A stretch of 64,000 bases of DNA. Origin: Roseiarcus sp963774195 (GTDB lineage Bacteria; Pseudomonadota; Alphaproteobacteria; Rhizobiales; Beijerinckiaceae). The translations under genes and the position numbers were made by a program. Positions 41,241-57,529 of the stretch are shown here, piece after piece. Numbering within the stretch: position 1 is the first letter of the stretch; every line of letters starts with the position of its first letter. The notes beneath the pieces are model-generated. The model searched no databases, was not told where the DNA came from, and saw nothing but the letters and a program-made list of their open reading frames with translations. The stretch lies in assembly GCA_963774195.1 (NCBI GenBank), contig CAVZDY010000001.1, forward strand, positions 1,488,001 through 1,552,000, read 5' to 3'.

Positions 41241-42823
41241 TCATCGCGCCTCTAGCGCGTCCGCCGCTAGCGCGCTCAATTGCCAGGTGAGGCCGCTTTC
41301 GCGGAAGTCGAGCACGACCTTGCCATTGAGGGCGGCCTCCGCGAGGGAGCCAGTGACGAGATGGCCGAACCCCTTGCGGGACGGGGCCGATACGGCGCTG
41401 CCGCCCTCCTCGGTCCAGTGAATGGAGAACATCGGGTCCGGCTTGCCGGCGACGCTCCAACAAATGCGAACGCGTCCCGTCTCGCTCGCAAGCGAGCCAT
41501 GTTTGACCGCGTTGGTGGCCAGTTCATGCAGCGCCATGCCGATGGCCTGCGCGCCGGCTGCGGTCAGTTGTGCGGGCGGGCCTTCGACCACGATGCGCGT
41601 GCCGACAATATCCTTGAAATGGGCGATCTGCGCAGAAACTAGCTCTGAGATTTCAATGCCGCGCCAATTGTTCCTGCTCAGCAAATCCTGACTGGCCGAA
41701 AGTCCTTGCAGCCGGAGGGAGAGGGTGTGAGCGAAGGCATGCGGCTCGGCGTATCGCGCGCTCTGGTTGACGATCGCCTGGACCACTGCAAGCAAGTTCT
41801 TGCTGCGGTGATTGATCTCGGCCATCAGAATTTTGCGCTGCTCCTCCGACTGCTTTCGCTCGGTGATGTCAATGTTGGCGGCGAAGACGCGGATCGGCCT
41901 TCCGTCGGGTCCCATCTCGAAGTGCCATTCGCTTTCGATCCAGCGCTCCCTGGCGTCGTCACCGATCACGCGGTATTCGATCTTGCGGAAGGGCCCCCCT
42001 TCGGGGCTTTCCGTCTCCCTCGCGAAGCGCGCGCGGTCGGCCGGGGCGACATGCCGGTGCAACGCATTTCTCGCGGCGGTGACGGAGTGGAGGCCGCCCT
42101 CTTCGGACAGGGAGAAGCCCATGATGCTGGCGAAATTTTCGGCGGTCGTGATGTGGTCTTGAGCGTAGTCGAGATCGAAATACGTCAGCTTGGCGAGATC
42201 GACCGCATGCTTCAGGCGGGCGCGGCTCTCCAAGAGTTCGGCGGTGCGTGCGGCCACCCGTTGCTCGAGCGTCTCGTTGAGCTCGCGAAGCTGCTCGTCG
42301 GCGCGCCGGCGATGCGTCACCTCCGCAAGCAGCGCCTGATTGGTGAGAACGGCCTCGCGCGTCTTCCGATGCAATTCGGCGAAGACAGCGACCTTGGAAC
42401 GCAAGATCGTCGCGTTGACCGGCTTGTGGAGGTAATCGACCGCGCCTGCGCCATAGCCGTCGAGGATGTGCTGATCCTCGCCGTAATAGGCGGTGAGGAA
42501 AATAATCGGCACGCGCGCGGTCTTTTTTCGCTCCTTGATCATCTGGGCAAGCTCGATGCCGGTCATTCCCGGCAATCGGATGTCGAGGATGATCAGCGCA
42601 TACTGGTCGGCGATCAGCGCCAGCAGCGCCTCGTCGGCGGATTGGGCGCGCACCAACCGATAATCGGGGTTGGTCAGAATAGCCTCGAGCGCGGTCAAAT
42701 TCTTCGGCTCGTCGTCGACGAGCAAAATGTTGATCGGCTCACCGCCTCCGCTTGCGCCTCCATTGGAATGCGCCGCGCGCGCCGAAGCGCCCGTTGGTAT
42801 GCCGACGTGATAGGCGATGTCGT

Positions 42824-42827
<4 letters not shown>
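41241..42827 (-). CDS. Receiver-PAS-HWE histidine kinase
   Basis: Soluble signalling protein (528 aa). The N-terminal response-regulator domain (NILLVDDEPKNLTALEAIL, phosphoacceptor Asp82 in LIILDIRLPG, VDYLHKPVN) is followed by a coiled coil, a PAS/PAC domain (FRKIEYRVIGDDARERWIES...ANIDITERK) and an HWE/HisKA_2 kinase. The kinase has His340 in EINHRSKNLL, N-box HELATNAVKHGSL and the WTEEGG motif. Its ATG overlaps the stop of the giant hybrid kinase (ATGA), so both are made together, and the receiver may take phosphate from that kinase. This is a likely phosphorelay, possibly feeding the general stress response where HWE kinases often act. Confidence 0.93.
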
Positions 42828-49657
<6,830 letters not shown>

Positions 49658-50188
49658 GATCGACCTCTGGACATTGCTACAACGAAAGCCGTCGCCGACG
49701 CCTTGCCAACAGGGCGTCTTTGTCCGGACGAAACCGAGAAGGATGTTGGAAGTAGGGCCGCCGGCGACCGTGACGTAGGGAGACGTAGCGTCGTCATTCT
49801 GCCGGGTGTCCAAAGGGGTAGCGGGGGCGACTTCGCGCTTCTCCCGCGCGCGCTAACTAACAAAACGCTGTGGTGGGAATTTGGTTCCGCCGCACGGGGA
49901 AATTTTTGCTTCGAGAGAGGCCCGCCCCCGGTCGTCGCGGTAAGTCATTGAAATGAGCGCGACGAAGCTTTGTGGAAATCCGTCTCAAGCGGCGTCTCGG
50001 TCGAGGGCGACAGGGCCTTCGCCGGAACGATACGGGCAGCCCGTCTCGGTCCGCGGCGGCGACGTTGCTGCTTGAATGTTGGTTTGACAAAGGGCTGGCC
50101 GATATGAGCTTTTCGTCGGCGATCCGCCGCCGTGACGATCTCCGATCTCGCTTGGCGCGGCGGGCGAGATCTGAGTGGAGTGGCCGAG
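49658..50188. other. Intergenic stretch upstream of the giant kinase
   Basis: Roughly 530 bases with an AT-richer patch around 49850-49990. It must hold the kinase promoter. Small frames here lack support, and no terminator or operator was identified. Confidence 0.4.
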
Positions 50189-50339
50189 GTGAGCCAGACA
50201 AGGAAATACGCGCTGGTGGCCGGCGGGCTCGGCGTGATCCCGCGCAATCTGGCCAGCCAGCCGGACTGGCAGGTCGGCCGAATGTGCGGCGGGCGGCGAA
50301 GCCTACAATCTGACCGGGCGCGGAAGGCTATTCCGTGAG
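50189..50339 (+). pseudogene. SDR (PRISE-like) remnant with large internal deletion
   Basis: The frame opens SQTRKYALVAGGLGVIPRNL, then ASQPDWQV, the Rossmann start and the first strand-loop of progesterone-5beta-reductase/iridoid-synthase-like SDRs. It jumps directly, with a frame change, to GGEAYNLTGRGRLFRE, which resembles the late AFNITNGDLFRW block of the same family. The ~200 residues in between are missing. Its last bases serve as the ribosome-site region of the following MFS gene. Confidence 0.6.
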
Positions 50340-51771
50340 CGCAGGAGAAGCCGCCCCGTCGGCGACGCGCTCCGGATCGGCTGGCCTTGCCGCCGTCGCG
50401 CTGCTTGTCGCTGGCACGTTCTTCATGGAGAACTTGGACGCAACCGTTATCACGCCGGCGGTTCCTCAGATGGCGAAGAGCTTCGCGGTCGCCCCGGCGG
50501 ATCTCAACAGCGGCGTCAGCGCCTATATGCTGACGCTTGGCGTCTTCATCCCGGTGAGCGGCTGGGTCGCTGACCGCTTCGGCGCGCGCAAGGTGTTCGC
50601 CGCGGCCATCGCGCTGTTCACCGTCGCCTCGCTACTCTGTGGTCTTGCGCAGACGCTGCCCGAGTTCGTGGCGTTGCGCGTGCTCCAAGGGATCGGCGGG
50701 GCGATGATGGTGCCGGTCGGCCGGCTCGTGGTGCTGCGGGTCACGCCGAAGGAGCGGCTGATCCAGGCGATCGCAACCTTGACCTGGCCGGCCCTGGTGG
50801 CGCCGGTGTTGGGCCCGCCGCTCGGCGGCCTGCTCGCCGACCGCGCTGACTGGCGCTGGATCTTCTATCTCAACTTGCCGCTCGGCCTGATCGCCCTCGT
50901 CGTGGCGCTGCTGCTGGTGCCGGATACAAAGGGCGATCGCGGGCGGCCTTTTGATTGGGGCGGCTTTGCGCTGACTGGCGGCGCGCTGTTTTGTTTGCTT
51001 GACGCGGCCGAACTGCTGGGCCGGACGCCGATCGCCTGGGGCGAAGCGGCCGTGCTCGCGATTCTCGGTCTTATCGCGCTGGCCTTTACCGTTCGGCACC
51101 TGAACCGCGCCCGCTATCCGATGGTCGAACTCTCCTCGCTCCAGGCGCCGACCTTCGCGGCGACGATTTGGGGCGGGTCGTTGTTCCGCATGGGGGTGAG
51201 CGCGGTTCCTTTTCTGGCGCCGATCATGTTCCAGCTCGGCCTCGGCTATGACGCCTTCGAGGCCGGCGCGCTGCTGATGGCGGTGTTCGCCGGCAATCTG
51301 GCGATGAAGCCGATGACGACGCCGGTGCTGCGGCGCTTCGGGTTCCGGCGTGTGTTGGTGGTGAACGGACTGCTCAATGCCGCCGCGATCGCCAGTTGCG
51401 CGGCGATCGATGGGACGATGGCGCTGCCGCTGGTCTGCGCCATCCTGTTCGTCGGCGGGCTGACCCGCTCGATGCAGTTCACCGCGCTCAACACGGTCGC
51501 CTTCGCAGACATTCCGCAGCACGCGATGTCGGCGGCCAATACGATGTTCTCCGCCGCCTTCCAGCTCGCTATGGGGCTGGGCGTGGCGCTGGCCACCATC
51601 GCCTGGCGGATCGGCGGCGCCGTGGCGGCGCCGGGCGCCTCGCCTGCTGTTCCCTTCCGGATCGCCTTCCTGCTGATCGCCGCGGTCGCCCTCATCGGCG
51701 TGTGGGACAGCGCGAGGCTCGATCCGGCGGCCGGCGAGCATGTATCGAAACGCAAGGACATCAAGGCATGA
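50335..51771 (+). CDS. DHA2-family MFS transporter (EmrB/QacA-like)
   Basis: A 478-residue, 14-helix exporter. It has FFMENLDATVITPAVPQMA (DHA2 helix-1 signature), GWVADRFGARKVF (motif A), LRVLQGIGGAMMVPVGRL, and VLGPPLGGLLADRADWRWIFYLNLPLG (motif C and the following block). It starts with GTG preceded by GGAAGG. The stop overlaps the start of the SDR gene, suggesting the two share a substrate or a stress response. Exported compound unknown. Confidence 0.93.
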   Translation: MSAGEAAPSATRSGSAGLAAVALLVAGTFFMENLDATVITPAVPQMAKSFAVAPADLNSGVSAYMLTLGVFIPVSGWVADRFGARKVFAAAIALFTVASLLCGLAQTLPEFVALRVLQGIGGAMMVPVGRLVVLRVTPKERLIQAIATLTWPALVAPVLGPPLGGLLADRADWRWIFYLNLPLGLIALVVALLLVPDTKGDRGRPFDWGGFALTGGALFCLLDAAELLGRTPIAWGEAAVLAILGLIALAFTVRHLNRARYPMVELSSLQAPTFAATIWGGSLFRMGVSAVPFLAPIMFQLGLGYDAFEAGALLMAVFAGNLAMKPMTTPVLRRFGFRRVLVVNGLLNAAAIASCAAIDGTMALPLVCAILFVGGLTRSMQFTALNTVAFADIPQHAMSAANTMFSAAFQLAMGLGVALATIAWRIGGAVAAPGASPAVPFRIAFLLIAAVALIGVWDSARLDPAAGEHVSKRKDIKA

Positions 51772-52478
51772 CGTTATCAGGCAAACGCGTTCTCGTTATC
51801 GGCGGCTCCTCGGGCATCGGCTTCGGCGCGGCGCAGGCGGCGCTGGAGGCCGGAGCGTCAGTTCTCGTCGCGTCTCGTTCCGCGGAAAAGGTGGCGGCTG
51901 CGGTCGCTCGTCTCGGCGCCGGCGCAAGCGGCCAGCGCCTCGATACGACCGACGAGGCCGGCGTCGAGGCGTTTTTCGCCCGCGAGGCGCCGTTCGATCA
52001 TGTCGTCGTCTCGGCGGCGAAGACGAAAGTCGCCGCGGTCCGCGAGTTGGCGCTGGCCGACGCCTATCAGTCGATGAACTCGAAATTCTGGGGCGCCTAC
52101 CGGATCGCGCGCGCGGCGAAGATCGCCGACGGCGGCTCACTGACCTTCGTCTCGGGCTTCCTCTCGATCCGGCCGAAGAAGGGCGCGGCGATCCAGGGCG
52201 CAATTAACGCCGCGCTGGAAGGGCTGACGCGCGGTCTCGCGCTCGAACTGGCGCCGGTGCGCGTCAACTGCGTGTCGCCCGGCCTCGTCATGACCGAGAT
52301 GTATGGCGCGCTCGCCGGCGATGCGCGCCAGTCCATGTTCGACGGAGCCGCAGCGCGGCTGCCGGCAGGCCTGGTCGGCACGCCCAGCCATATCGCGGTG
52401 CAGATCATGGCCTTCATCGCCAATCCCTACATCACCGGCAGCACCGTCTATGTCGACGGCGGCGGCGCGATCGCCTGA
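51768..52478 (+). CDS. SDR-fold protein lacking the usual Tyr-Lys pair
   Basis: A 236-residue Rossmann protein with intact cofactor motif VLVIGGSSGIGFGAAQAALE and C-terminal GSTVYVDGGGAIA. The catalytic segment that should read YxxxK is IQGAINAALEGLTR, so Tyr and Lys are replaced by Gln and Asn. The Ser region is LTFVSGFLSIRP. This is a recognised divergent SDR type, and may be a binding or regulatory protein or use another mechanism. It overlaps the MFS stop by ATGA, so is translationally coupled to the exporter. Confidence 0.88.
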   Translation: MTLSGKRVLVIGGSSGIGFGAAQAALEAGASVLVASRSAEKVAAAVARLGAGASGQRLDTTDEAGVEAFFAREAPFDHVVVSAAKTKVAAVRELALADAYQSMNSKFWGAYRIARAAKIADGGSLTFVSGFLSIRPKKGAAIQGAINAALEGLTRGLALELAPVRVNCVSPGLVMTEMYGALAGDARQSMFDGAAARLPAGLVGTPSHIAVQIMAFIANPYITGSTVYVDGGGAIA

Positions 52479-52601
52479 TCGGGCTTTCGGCGAGTCGCCA
52501 TGCAGGGGCGCATCGGCCGGGGCGGGGGGCGCCGCTGTCGCCGCGCGGGCGCGTCAGCACGTAGCGGTCGCTGCCGACAATAATCGGTACGTCTCACAAG
52601 A

Positions 52602-53846
52602 ATGGGGTTTCGAAAGATGGCCTTGGAAGGTCAAGGAGCAGAAGACGCGTCTGCGTTGTTGAACGCCGGCGGCCATTCGATAGCGCTGTCTCGAACGTTC
52701 AGCATTGCGCTTGCCGTCACCGCGATTGCCGTGTTTGGCGCATCGGCGATTTCTCCGGTTCTGCCCGACATCGCAAAGGCATTCAACGTAGACGCCGCCG
52801 AGGTCTCGCTGCTCGTCAGCCTATTCATCCTGCCGATGGCCGTGCTTACGCCTGTGATCGGCGTTCTTGCTGATCGCCTTTCATTACGCACGGTGCTGAT
52901 CGCCTGCCTCGTGCTCTATGGCGTCGCTGGTCTTGCCTGCATGGGAGCGCCGAGCTTTTCGGTGCTGCTGTTCCTTCGCATCCTCCAGGGCTGCGGGGGC
53001 GCAGCCTTGGAGCTGTTCGGACTGGTCATCCTCATCGAAGCCGCCAAGCCGTCCCAGCTTCATTCGGCGATCGGTCGCAACGCGGGCGTGATCGGCATAT
53101 CGACTGCCGTGGCGCCCATCGTGTCCGGTGTTTTGTCTCTCATCTCCTGGCGAGCCACTTTCCTGAGCGCCGCAATGGCGTTTCCGCTCGCGATGGCCGT
53201 GAAGCTCTACCTTCCCATTCTTCCGCGTGCGGCGAACCAGTCCCGGCCGTCGCTGAGCGAGTTCCTGCGCAGGCCGATCGTCGTCAGCTGCCTTGCGACC
53301 ACGCTCTTGGTCTTTCTGTTTCTGTTCGGCGTTTTGCTTTCCTTCGTCCCCGAGAAAGCGCGGAGCATCGGCATCGACTCCGAATTCCTCGTCTCGCTGG
53401 CGCCGGCGAGCTGCGCGATCGCGATCATGCTGACTGCGCCCTTCATGGGAAGGGTATTGGAGCGCATCGGCATGCGCGAAGTGCTCATCTTAGCTTACGC
53501 GCTGTACGCGCTATCGATGGGCGCATTCTATCTCGCTTCGGGCTTGTTTGTACTCGTGGTCGGCGGCGTCCTGCTCGGCGTAGCGCACGGCTTGCTGTTC
53601 CCGCTCATCCAATCGCTGCTTGCAAAAGAAGCGCCCGCCGAAGGCAACGTCGTTTTCATGTCTTTCAACATCGCGGCCATCGGCGTCGGTCAGATGCTGA
53701 CCCCTTTGCTGATGTCCACAGTGTTCGAGTCGGCCGGCCTCGGCGCGGTGTTCGCACTGGCGATGGCGCTGGCCTTCGCGATGATGCCTGTGAGCTGGAT
53801 GCTGTTTCGCGCGCGAGGCCTCAGCACAGCGGGCGCCTATCGCTGA
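52602..53846 (+). CDS. DHA1-type MFS transporter
   Basis: A 12-helix major facilitator protein (414 aa). N-terminal half: FSIALAVTAIAVFGASAISPVLP, GVLADRLSLRTVLIACL (motif A) and FLRILQGCGGAALELFGLVI. C-terminal half: LLVFLFLFGVLLSF and VVGGVLLGVAHGLLFPLIQSLL. It is likely a drug or metabolite exporter; substrate unknown. ATG 52602 and ATG 52617 are both possible starts and neither has a strong ribosome site. Confidence 0.92.
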   Translation: MGFRKMALEGQGAEDASALLNAGGHSIALSRTFSIALAVTAIAVFGASAISPVLPDIAKAFNVDAAEVSLLVSLFILPMAVLTPVIGVLADRLSLRTVLIACLVLYGVAGLACMGAPSFSVLLFLRILQGCGGAALELFGLVILIEAAKPSQLHSAIGRNAGVIGISTAVAPIVSGVLSLISWRATFLSAAMAFPLAMAVKLYLPILPRAANQSRPSLSEFLRRPIVVSCLATTLLVFLFLFGVLLSFVPEKARSIGIDSEFLVSLAPASCAIAIMLTAPFMGRVLERIGMREVLILAYALYALSMGAFYLASGLFVLVVGGVLLGVAHGLLFPLIQSLLAKEAPAEGNVVFMSFNIAAIGVGQMLTPLLMSTVFESAGLGAVFALAMALAFAMMPVSWMLFRARGLSTAGAYR

Positions 53847-53848
53847 CT

Positions 53849-53950
53849 AGCGCGAATTGCAATGAGGTCGGATCGTCGAGGAACGCAGCGACGAAGCAAT
53901 CCATCGTTCCGCTGGCGCTGCTGGATTGCTTCGCTTCGCCCGCAGCGACG
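53849..53950. repeat. Palindromic intergenic repeat, family B copy 3
   Basis: It carries the same left flank (GCGAATTGCAATGAGGTCG) and core (GACGAAGCAATCCATCGTTC ... GCTGGATTGCTTCGCTTCGC) as the copy at 20319-20423, with a degenerate right end. Confidence 0.85.
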
Positions 53951-53968
53951 GCAAAACGGAGCTTGAAA

Positions 53969-55171
53969 ATGACGCTTGATGTCCCGTCGCATGACAACGA
54001 AACGGCCCGCATGTCGCGCCGTCTGGTACTGCGCGGTCTCTGTGTTGGGACGGTCTTGATCGCCGCCAATGGATGGATCGGCGTGGAGCGCGCAGCCGCG
54101 GCGTCGACATCGGACCCTTGGGCGTCTTGGCAAGCCTTGCCCGACGCCGCGACCTATCCCGATCCGCGAATTCGCGCCATCGGCTACGCCATTCTTGCGC
54201 CCAATGCGCAGAACCTGCAGCCCTGGCTCGTCCGGCTGGTCGGCGACGACGCACTGCTCGTCTTTGCGGATCTCTCGCGCCGTCTGCCGGTCAGCGATCC
54301 CCCGGACCGCCAGCTCACCGTGTCGTTCGGCACGTTCGCCGAACTGCTGCGGATTGGCGCGAGCGCGAGCGGCTACAGCCTGCAAATCACCCCGTTCCCC
54401 CAGGGCGAGCCGGGGGCCGCGCTCGATGCAAGGCCAATCGTGGCGGTCCGTTTCGTCAAGGATGCGACCGCAAATCGCGACCCGCTCGCCGATCATGTGC
54501 TGGCGCGTTCCACCAACCGTTTGCCTTTCGACACGTCGCGCAGCGTCGCCGCGGAGCAGATCGCGCAGATCAGGGCCGCCGCGATCCAACCCGACTATGT
54601 CAACGGCACGGTCGATCCGGCCGTGGCGAGCCAGATTCGCGATATTGCGCACCGCGCTTATGTCGCTGAAATGAATCAGGCGGAAGTTCGGCGAGAGCTG
54701 ATCAACATCACGCGGATCGGTCGGGCCGAGGCGGCCTCGTATGCGTGGGGGCCTGCTCTGCTCGGATCGGCGGTCGAAGCCAAGCTCAGCGAAGGGACGA
54801 TAAGCCGAGCGGCGCTGGACGACACGACGAGCGCCCCGTTCAAGAGCGGCGTCGAGAACTATCTCCGCGCGGTCGACAGCGGCCGTGCCTATGTCTGGGT
54901 TCTCACCCCCGACAATTCCCGGCGATCGATGTTCGAAGCCGGCCGCGAATGGACGCGGCTGCACCTCACCGTCACCGCCATGGGCCTGAGTCTGCAACCG
55001 CACAGTCAATCCTTGCACGACTATCCCGAGATCGAGTCGCTCAAGGCCGAGATGCACGCGGCCGTGGGCGCAGCCGCGCCGGCTCGCCTGCAGATGCTGG
55101 GCCGCGTCGGTTATGCGCCCGCCGCGCCCCACAGCCCGCGCGAATCGATGACGGAGCGGCTGATCGCGTGA
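53969..55171 (+). CDS. Tat-exported nitroreductase-like (Acg-type) protein
   Basis: A 400-residue protein of the FMN-dependent nitroreductase fold, Acg/TM_1586-like group. The N-terminal SRRLVLRGLCVGTVLIAANG is a twin-arginine signal. The FMN-side motifs include LAPNAQNLQPWLVRL near the N-terminus and RSTNRLPFD (typical RxTNRxPF). The C-terminal EAGREWTRLHLTVTAMGLSLQPHSQ is characteristic of the group. It probably works in the periplasm or membrane surface; substrate unknown. ATG 53969 is favoured; a start at 54011 immediately before the twin Arg is possible. Confidence 0.85.
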   Translation: MTLDVPSHDNETARMSRRLVLRGLCVGTVLIAANGWIGVERAAAASTSDPWASWQALPDAATYPDPRIRAIGYAILAPNAQNLQPWLVRLVGDDALLVFADLSRRLPVSDPPDRQLTVSFGTFAELLRIGASASGYSLQITPFPQGEPGAALDARPIVAVRFVKDATANRDPLADHVLARSTNRLPFDTSRSVAAEQIAQIRAAAIQPDYVNGTVDPAVASQIRDIAHRAYVAEMNQAEVRRELINITRIGRAEAASYAWGPALLGSAVEAKLSEGTISRAALDDTTSAPFKSGVENYLRAVDSGRAYVWVLTPDNSRRSMFEAGREWTRLHLTVTAMGLSLQPHSQSLHDYPEIESLKAEMHAAVGAAAPARLQMLGRVGYAPAAPHSPRESMTERLIA

Positions 55172-55486
55172 GACCGGCGAGCAGATGGGAACCGGGCGGG
55201 CTCCCGGTCGCGAGCGGCCGTATGTCAGCCATGGCGGGGCAGATCTCAACGGCGACAAAGGGCGGAGAGCGGATATGGAGGATACGGTGATCGCCGCCCC
55301 GCGCCGCCGGCCGCCCGATCGTGGGGCAAGGCCTATCTGTCGATCCCGGAGGCTCGCTTACCCGGAATGTGGCCGGCGGCGCCGCCGAGGTAGGTCAACG
55401 CGAAGATAGCGAAAGCGGCGAAGGCCGTTCGATCCGCCGACGCTCGTTCGCCTGCCGGTTGAATTCACGGGGCCGGAGGCTTATGC
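55172..55486. other. Intergenic stretch with no clear gene
   Basis: About 315 bases. One frame ends LPGMWPAAPPR and reads like a protein C-terminus, but no family could be attached to it. Otherwise nothing is visible. Confidence 0.35.
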
Positions 55487-57527
55487 GTGGGCGCCATGGA
55501 CACCCTAGCCGACGCCCAAAGGCCCCTGATTTCCGGGTCTCGCCACCGAGCGCATGCCGGCAAGGCCGCGCCGTTCTTGCCGATGAGCCGCGCCGAGATG
55601 ACGGCGCTCGGCTGGGATGCCTGCGACATCGTGCTGGTGACAGGCGACGCCTATGTCGACCATCCGAGCTTCGGCATGGCGATCATCGGCAGGCTGCTCG
55701 AAGCTCAAGGCTTCAGGGTCGGCATCATCGCGCAGCCCGACTGGCAATCGGCTGAGCCATTCAAGGCGCTGGGCAAGCCGACCGTGTTCTTCGGCGTCAC
55801 CGGCGGCAACATGGACTCGATGGTCAACCGCTACACGGCGGACCGCCGGCTGCGCCACGACGACGCCTATACGCCCGGCGGCGAGGGCGGCGCGCGGCCG
55901 GACCGCTGCACTCTCGTCTACGCCCAACGCTGCCGCGAGGCGTTCAAGGACGTGCCGATCGTGCTCGGCGGCATCGAGGCGTCGCTGCGCCGCATCGCGC
56001 ATTTCGACTACTGGTCCGAGAAGGTGCGCCGCTCGGTGCTGGCCGACGCCAAGGCGGATCTGCTGCTCTACGGCAACGCCGAACGCGCCGTCGTCGAGGT
56101 GGCGAACCGGCTGGCCGCCGGCGAGGCGCCGCACGATCTCGACTCCATCCGGGGCGTCGCGCTGTTTCGTCGCGTGCCGGACCACTACACAGAGCTGCAC
56201 GCTGACGATCTCGACTCCGCCGATGAGGGCGCAGGCCGCCACCCCGGCGACACTGTGATCCGGCTGCCGGCGTATGAGCAGGTCGAGCAGGACCGCGACG
56301 CCTATGCCCGCGCTTCGCGCGTGCTGCACCGGGAGAGCAATCCCGGCAATGCGCGGCCGCTCGTCCAGCGCCACGGCGACCGCGATCTGTGGCTGAACGC
56401 CGCCGCCGATCCCGCTGACCACGGCTGAGATGGACTCCGTCTACGATCTGCCCTACGCCCGCGCGCCGCACCCGTCCTACGGCGACGCCAAGATCCCCGC
56501 GTGGGAAATGATCAAGTTCTCGGTGACCATCATGCGCGGCTGCTTCGGCGGCTGCACGTTCTGCTCGATCACCGAGCACGAGGGCCGCATCATCCAGAAC
56601 CGTTCGGAGGGCTCGATCCTGCGCGAGATCGAGCTGATCCGCGACAAGACGCCGGGCTTCACCGGCGTGATCTCCGACATCGGCGGGCCGACCGCCAACA
56701 TGTACCGGATGGCGTGCAAGGATCCGAAGGTCGAAGCGTTGTGCCGCCGGCCGTCCTGCGTGTTCCCCGACATCTGCCCGAACCTGAACACCTCGCACGA
56801 CGAGCTGATCCGCCTCTATCGCAAGGTGCGCGAGGTGAAGGGCGTCAAGAAGGTGATGGTCGCTTCCGGCGTGCGCTACGACCTCGCGGTGAAGAGCCCC
56901 GAATACGTCGAGGAGCTCGTCACCCACCACGTCGGCGGCTATCTGAAGATCGCGCCCGAGCATACCGAGCGCGGCCCGCTCGACAAGATGATGAAGCCGG
57001 GGATCGGCACCTATGACCGCTTCAAGGAGATGTTCGATGAGGCTGCGAAGAAGGCCGGCAAGAAATATCACCTGATTCCGTATTTCATTGCGGCGCATCC
57101 GGGCACGACCGACGAGGACATGATGAACCTCGCGCTTTGGCTCAAGAAGAACCGCTACCGCGCCGACCAGGTGCAGACGTTCCTGCCGTCGCCGATGGCG
57201 ACCGCTACGGCCATGTACCATACCGGCGTCAATCCGCTGCGCGGCGTGCGACGCGGGGCGAGCGACAAGGTCGAGGCGATCAAGGGGCTGCGGCAGCGCC
57301 GGTTGCACAAGGCGTTCCTGCGCTACCACGACCCCGAAAACTGGCCGCTGCTGCGCGAGGCGCTGAAGCAGATGGGCCGCGCCGACCTGATCGGCCCGCG
57401 CCCCGACCAGCTCGTGCCGGCGCACCAGCCGCCCGGCGGCGGCGAGGCCGCCGACGCGCGACGACCGATGCGCCGCCCCGCCGGGACGCAGCGCTTCACC
57501 ACGAAGAATCTGCCCTTGAGAAAGTAA
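55487..57527 (+). pseudogene. YgiQ-family radical SAM protein, split by one frameshift
   Basis: Members are ~650-700 aa [4Fe-4S]/SAM proteins of uncertain function. The first half (MSRAEMTALGWDACDIVLVTGDAYVDHPSFG ... VLGGIEASLRRIAHFDYWS) ends in DRDLWLN and then slips. The second half continues in the +1 frame from PIPLTTAEMDSVYDLPYARA with the cluster motif CFGGCTFC, then SDIGGPTANMYRM and APEHTERGPLDKMMKPG. One surplus G at 56399, before a CCGCCGCCG run, explains the break. GGAGG supports GTG 55487. Both halves are perfectly conserved, so the lesion is recent or a sequencing error. Confidence 0.92.
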
Positions 57528-57529
57528 AT

